From an uncultured Lachnospiraceae bacterium (GTDB lineage: Bacteria; Bacillota; Clostridia; Lachnospirales; Lachnospiraceae), in assembly GCA_902803745.1 (NCBI GenBank), contig CADCRB010000159.1, forward strand, positions 1 through 13,895: a DNA stretch of 13,895 bases, in the 5' to 3' direction. A program made the position numbers and the translations under genes. The notes below the pieces were generated by a model. That model saw only the letters and a list, made by a program, of their open reading frames with translations. It searched no databases and was not told where the DNA came from. Shown piece after piece: positions 12,054 to 13,895 of the stretch. How positions within the stretch are numbered: position 1 is the stretch's first letter; the number at the start of each line of letters is the position of its first letter.

Positions 12054-13895
12054 GATTTGAGATCAGGCATGAGATAAAAAACAGGATACGCTTGCATCTG
12101 TCGAGAAAGCGGTTAAGCTTCAGGGAAGCAGATAGCCTCGAGTATTATCTTGATTCTTTTGAAGGGATAAAAGAAGTCCGCGTATATGAACGCACGGCAG
12201 ATGTTGTTGTGCGTTTTACCGGCGACAGATCCCGGATCATTGAGATCATCAGGGCATTTTCATTTGATGATATAAAGGTGCCTCCCCAGGTATTTGAAAG
12301 CTCCGGCAGAGAGCTGGCATCAAAGTATTATGACAGGATCGCAACGACAGTGATCCTTCATTATGCCAAGAGGCTCATCCTTCCTTTCTGTTTGCGGATG
12401 ATACTGGATACCGTAAAACTGCTCAGATATATCTGGCGGGGACTTAAGACTATCAGAAACAGGCGCCTGCAGGTGGAACTGCTGGATGCCATTGCGGTTA
12501 CGGCGTCTTTTCTGATCGGGGATCACGATACAGGATCGTCTGTGATGTTCCTGCTTCAGATAGGAGATACTCTGGAGGAGTGGACACATAAGCGTTCAGT
12601 CGATGATCTTGCAAGACGTATGTCCCTGAATATAGACAAGGTATGGCTGTGTACGGATGAAGGAGAAGTACAGACTGATTCATCCGAAATAAAATGCGGT
12701 GACAAGGTCGTTGTAAGAATGGGAAATATGATCCCGTTTGATGGCGAGGCAGTTTCGGGAGAGGCCATGGTAAATCAGTCATCAATGACAGGTGAAGCCG
12801 CAGCAGTCCGTAAAGGGGCCGGGATGAGCGTCTTTGCCGGGACCGTCGTCGAAGAAGGTGAGCTTACTATATGCGTGTCGCAGACCGGCGGGAACGGACG
12901 TTTTGACAGGATAGTGAAGATGATCGAGGAGTCCGAAAAGCTGAAGTCCTCACTTGAAAGTAAAGCTGAAAGACTGGCAGACAGACTGGTGCCCTACACT
13001 CTCCTTGCTTCCGGAGCAACATTTGCTATCAGCCGGGATATTACCAAGGCCGTGTCTGTGCTGATGGTGGATTACTCCTGCGCCCTGAAGATGGCTATGC
13101 CGTTATCAGTGCTTTCTGCCATAAGTGAAGCTTCGGACTATGACATTACCGTAAAGGGCGGGAGGTTTCTCGAGGCCGTGGCTGATTCGGACACGATAGT
13201 TTTTGACAAGACAGGAACGATAACAAAGGCACAGCCGAAAGTAGTACGGGTTGTGTCTTTTTGTGATGAAACGGAAGACGAACTGCTGAGGCAGGCAGCC
13301 TGCCTGGAAGAGCATTTCCCGCATTCGGTTGCAAGAGCAGTCGTAGAATGCGCCTTTGACAAAGGATTGCTGCATGATGAACTCCATACAAATGTAGAGT
13401 ATATAGTCGCCCATGGGATAGCATCGGAGATCGGTGATGAGAGAGCGGTCATAGGAAGTTATCATTTCGTGTTTGAGGATGAGCAGGCAGTCATACCGGA
13501 GGATAAAAAAGATCAGTTTGATTCGCTTCCGGATGAATATTCCCATCTGTATTTTGCAAAGAACGGCGAACTGTCGGCGTGCATTCTGATAGAGGATCCA
13601 ATGAGAAAGGAAATACGCGGGATCGTGAGTCATCTCCGGGATCGTGGTTTCGCCCATATCGTAATGATGACAGGAGACAGTAAGAAGACAGCTGCAAAGA
13701 TCGCTGCCGAGGCAGGGATTACAGAGTATTACGCAGAGGTCCTTCCCGAAGATAAGGCAAAGTATGTCGAAAAGGCAAAGAAGGAAGGACATCGGGTAGT
13801 AATGGTGGGCGACGGAATAAATGATTCTCCTGCCCTGTCTGCATCAGATGCCGGAATCGCTGTCAGTGACGGGGCTGAAATAGCCAGACAGATAG
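12050..13895 (+). CDS. Heavy-metal-translocating P1B-type ATPase, 3' end beyond the window
   Basis: The 615 visible codons cover most of a P1B ATPase, a membrane pump that exports transition metal ions using ATP. Residues 1-75 form an HMA-like domain with no CxxC (begins MRFEIRHEIKNRIR). The actuator domain has SMTGEA (Thr247-Glu249). The metal-site helix reads VDYSCALKMAMP (Ser343-Cys344-Ala345) instead of CPC. Asp386 in DKTGT is the phosphorylation site. The nucleotide-binding domain has EEHFPHS (422-425 replaces the usual HP), then MTGDS and VGDGINDSPA (587-595). Only the last membrane helices are missing. The ATG at 12050 overlaps the upstream stop (ATGA). The SCALK-type motif is shared by a clostridial group whose metal is not settled; manganese, iron, zinc or copper cannot be told apart from sequence here. 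Confidence 0.94.
   Translation, partial: MRFEIRHEIKNRIRLHLSRKRLSFREADSLEYYLDSFEGIKEVRVYERTADVVVRFTGDRSRIIEIIRAFSFDDIKVPPQVFESSGRELASKYYDRIATTVILHYAKRLILPFCLRMILDTVKLLRYIWRGLKTIRNRRLQVELLDAIAVTASFLIGDHDTGSSVMFLLQIGDTLEEWTHKRSVDDLARRMSLNIDKVWLCTDEGEVQTDSSEIKCGDKVVVRMGNMIPFDGEAVSGEAMVNQSSMTGEAAAVRKGAGMSVFAGTVVEEGELTICVSQTGGNGRFDRIVKMIEESEKLKSSLESKAERLADRLVPYTLLASGATFAISRDITKAVSVLMVDYSCALKMAMPLSVLSAISEASDYDITVKGGRFLEAVADSDTIVFDKTGTITKAQPKVVRVVSFCDETEDELLRQAACLEEHFPHSVARAVVECAFDKGLLHDELHTNVEYIVAHGIASEIGDERAVIGSYHFVFEDEQAVIPEDKKDQFDSLPDEYSHLYFAKNGELSACILIEDPMRKEIRGIVSHLRDRGFAHIVMMTGDSKKTAAKIAAEAGITEYYAEVLPEDKAKYVEKAKKEGHRVVMVGDGINDSPALSASDAGIAVSDGAEIARQI

Noticed and set aside
13106..13792. 228-codon minus-strand open frame
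   Set aside because: Antisense to the DKTGT and GDGIND region of the P-type ATPase; no family resemblance or ribosome binding site.

Overview
The window looks like chromosomal DNA of a Gram-positive anaerobe of the class Clostridia, most likely a Lachnospiraceae member. The clues are strong GGAGG ribosome binding sites, tightly packed and overlapping genes, frequent AGA/AGG and ATA codons, and protein types common in that family (DUF6110, DUF2201-VWA, a P1B ATPase with an SCALK motif). The assignment to a family is inference.

Region 1 (1-8761) is the unusual part. A truncated minus-strand gene for a WYL-type regulator diverges from a six-gene plus-strand operon: a solo ClpP peptidase with an intact catalytic triad, an unrecognised 455-residue protein, a DUF2201 metallopeptidase-like/VWA protein, a MoxR-type AAA+ ATPase, and two CbbX/SpoVK-type AAA+ ATPases. 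The genes overlap or lie within about 15 bp of each other, apart from one 74-bp gap. Three AAA+ motors, a VWA partner and a ClpP chamber in one operon suggest a non-canonical, possibly Clp-like protein remodelling or degradation machine. Three details support a closer look. Both CbbX-type proteins carry an F-G-F tripeptide in their C-terminal tails, resembling the ClpP-docking tripeptide of ClpX/ClpA. Both have an acidic N-terminal half that reads like a degenerate AAA module. The metallopeptidase-like domain has kept its histidines but lost the catalytic glutamate. The divergent WYL regulator and a 13-bp palindrome between the two transcription units suggest inducible control.

Region 2 (8762-11240) holds a 120-bp MITE-like element with 19-bp inverted repeats, a MATE efflux transporter starting 17 bp after it, and an overlapping tRNA-dihydrouridine synthase gene. 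The synthase gene contains a terminator-like hairpin inside its coding sequence.

Region 3 (11232-13895) is a heavy-metal cassette. A sigma-A type promoter overlapping the dus stop codon leads to a noncoding leader, a membrane-anchored HMA protein, a DUF6110 protein and a P1B-type ATPase cut by the window edge. The CxxC metal-binding site is on the small separate protein, while the HMA-like N-terminus of the ATPase has no cysteines. No tRNA, rRNA, CRISPR array or intact transposase gene was seen.
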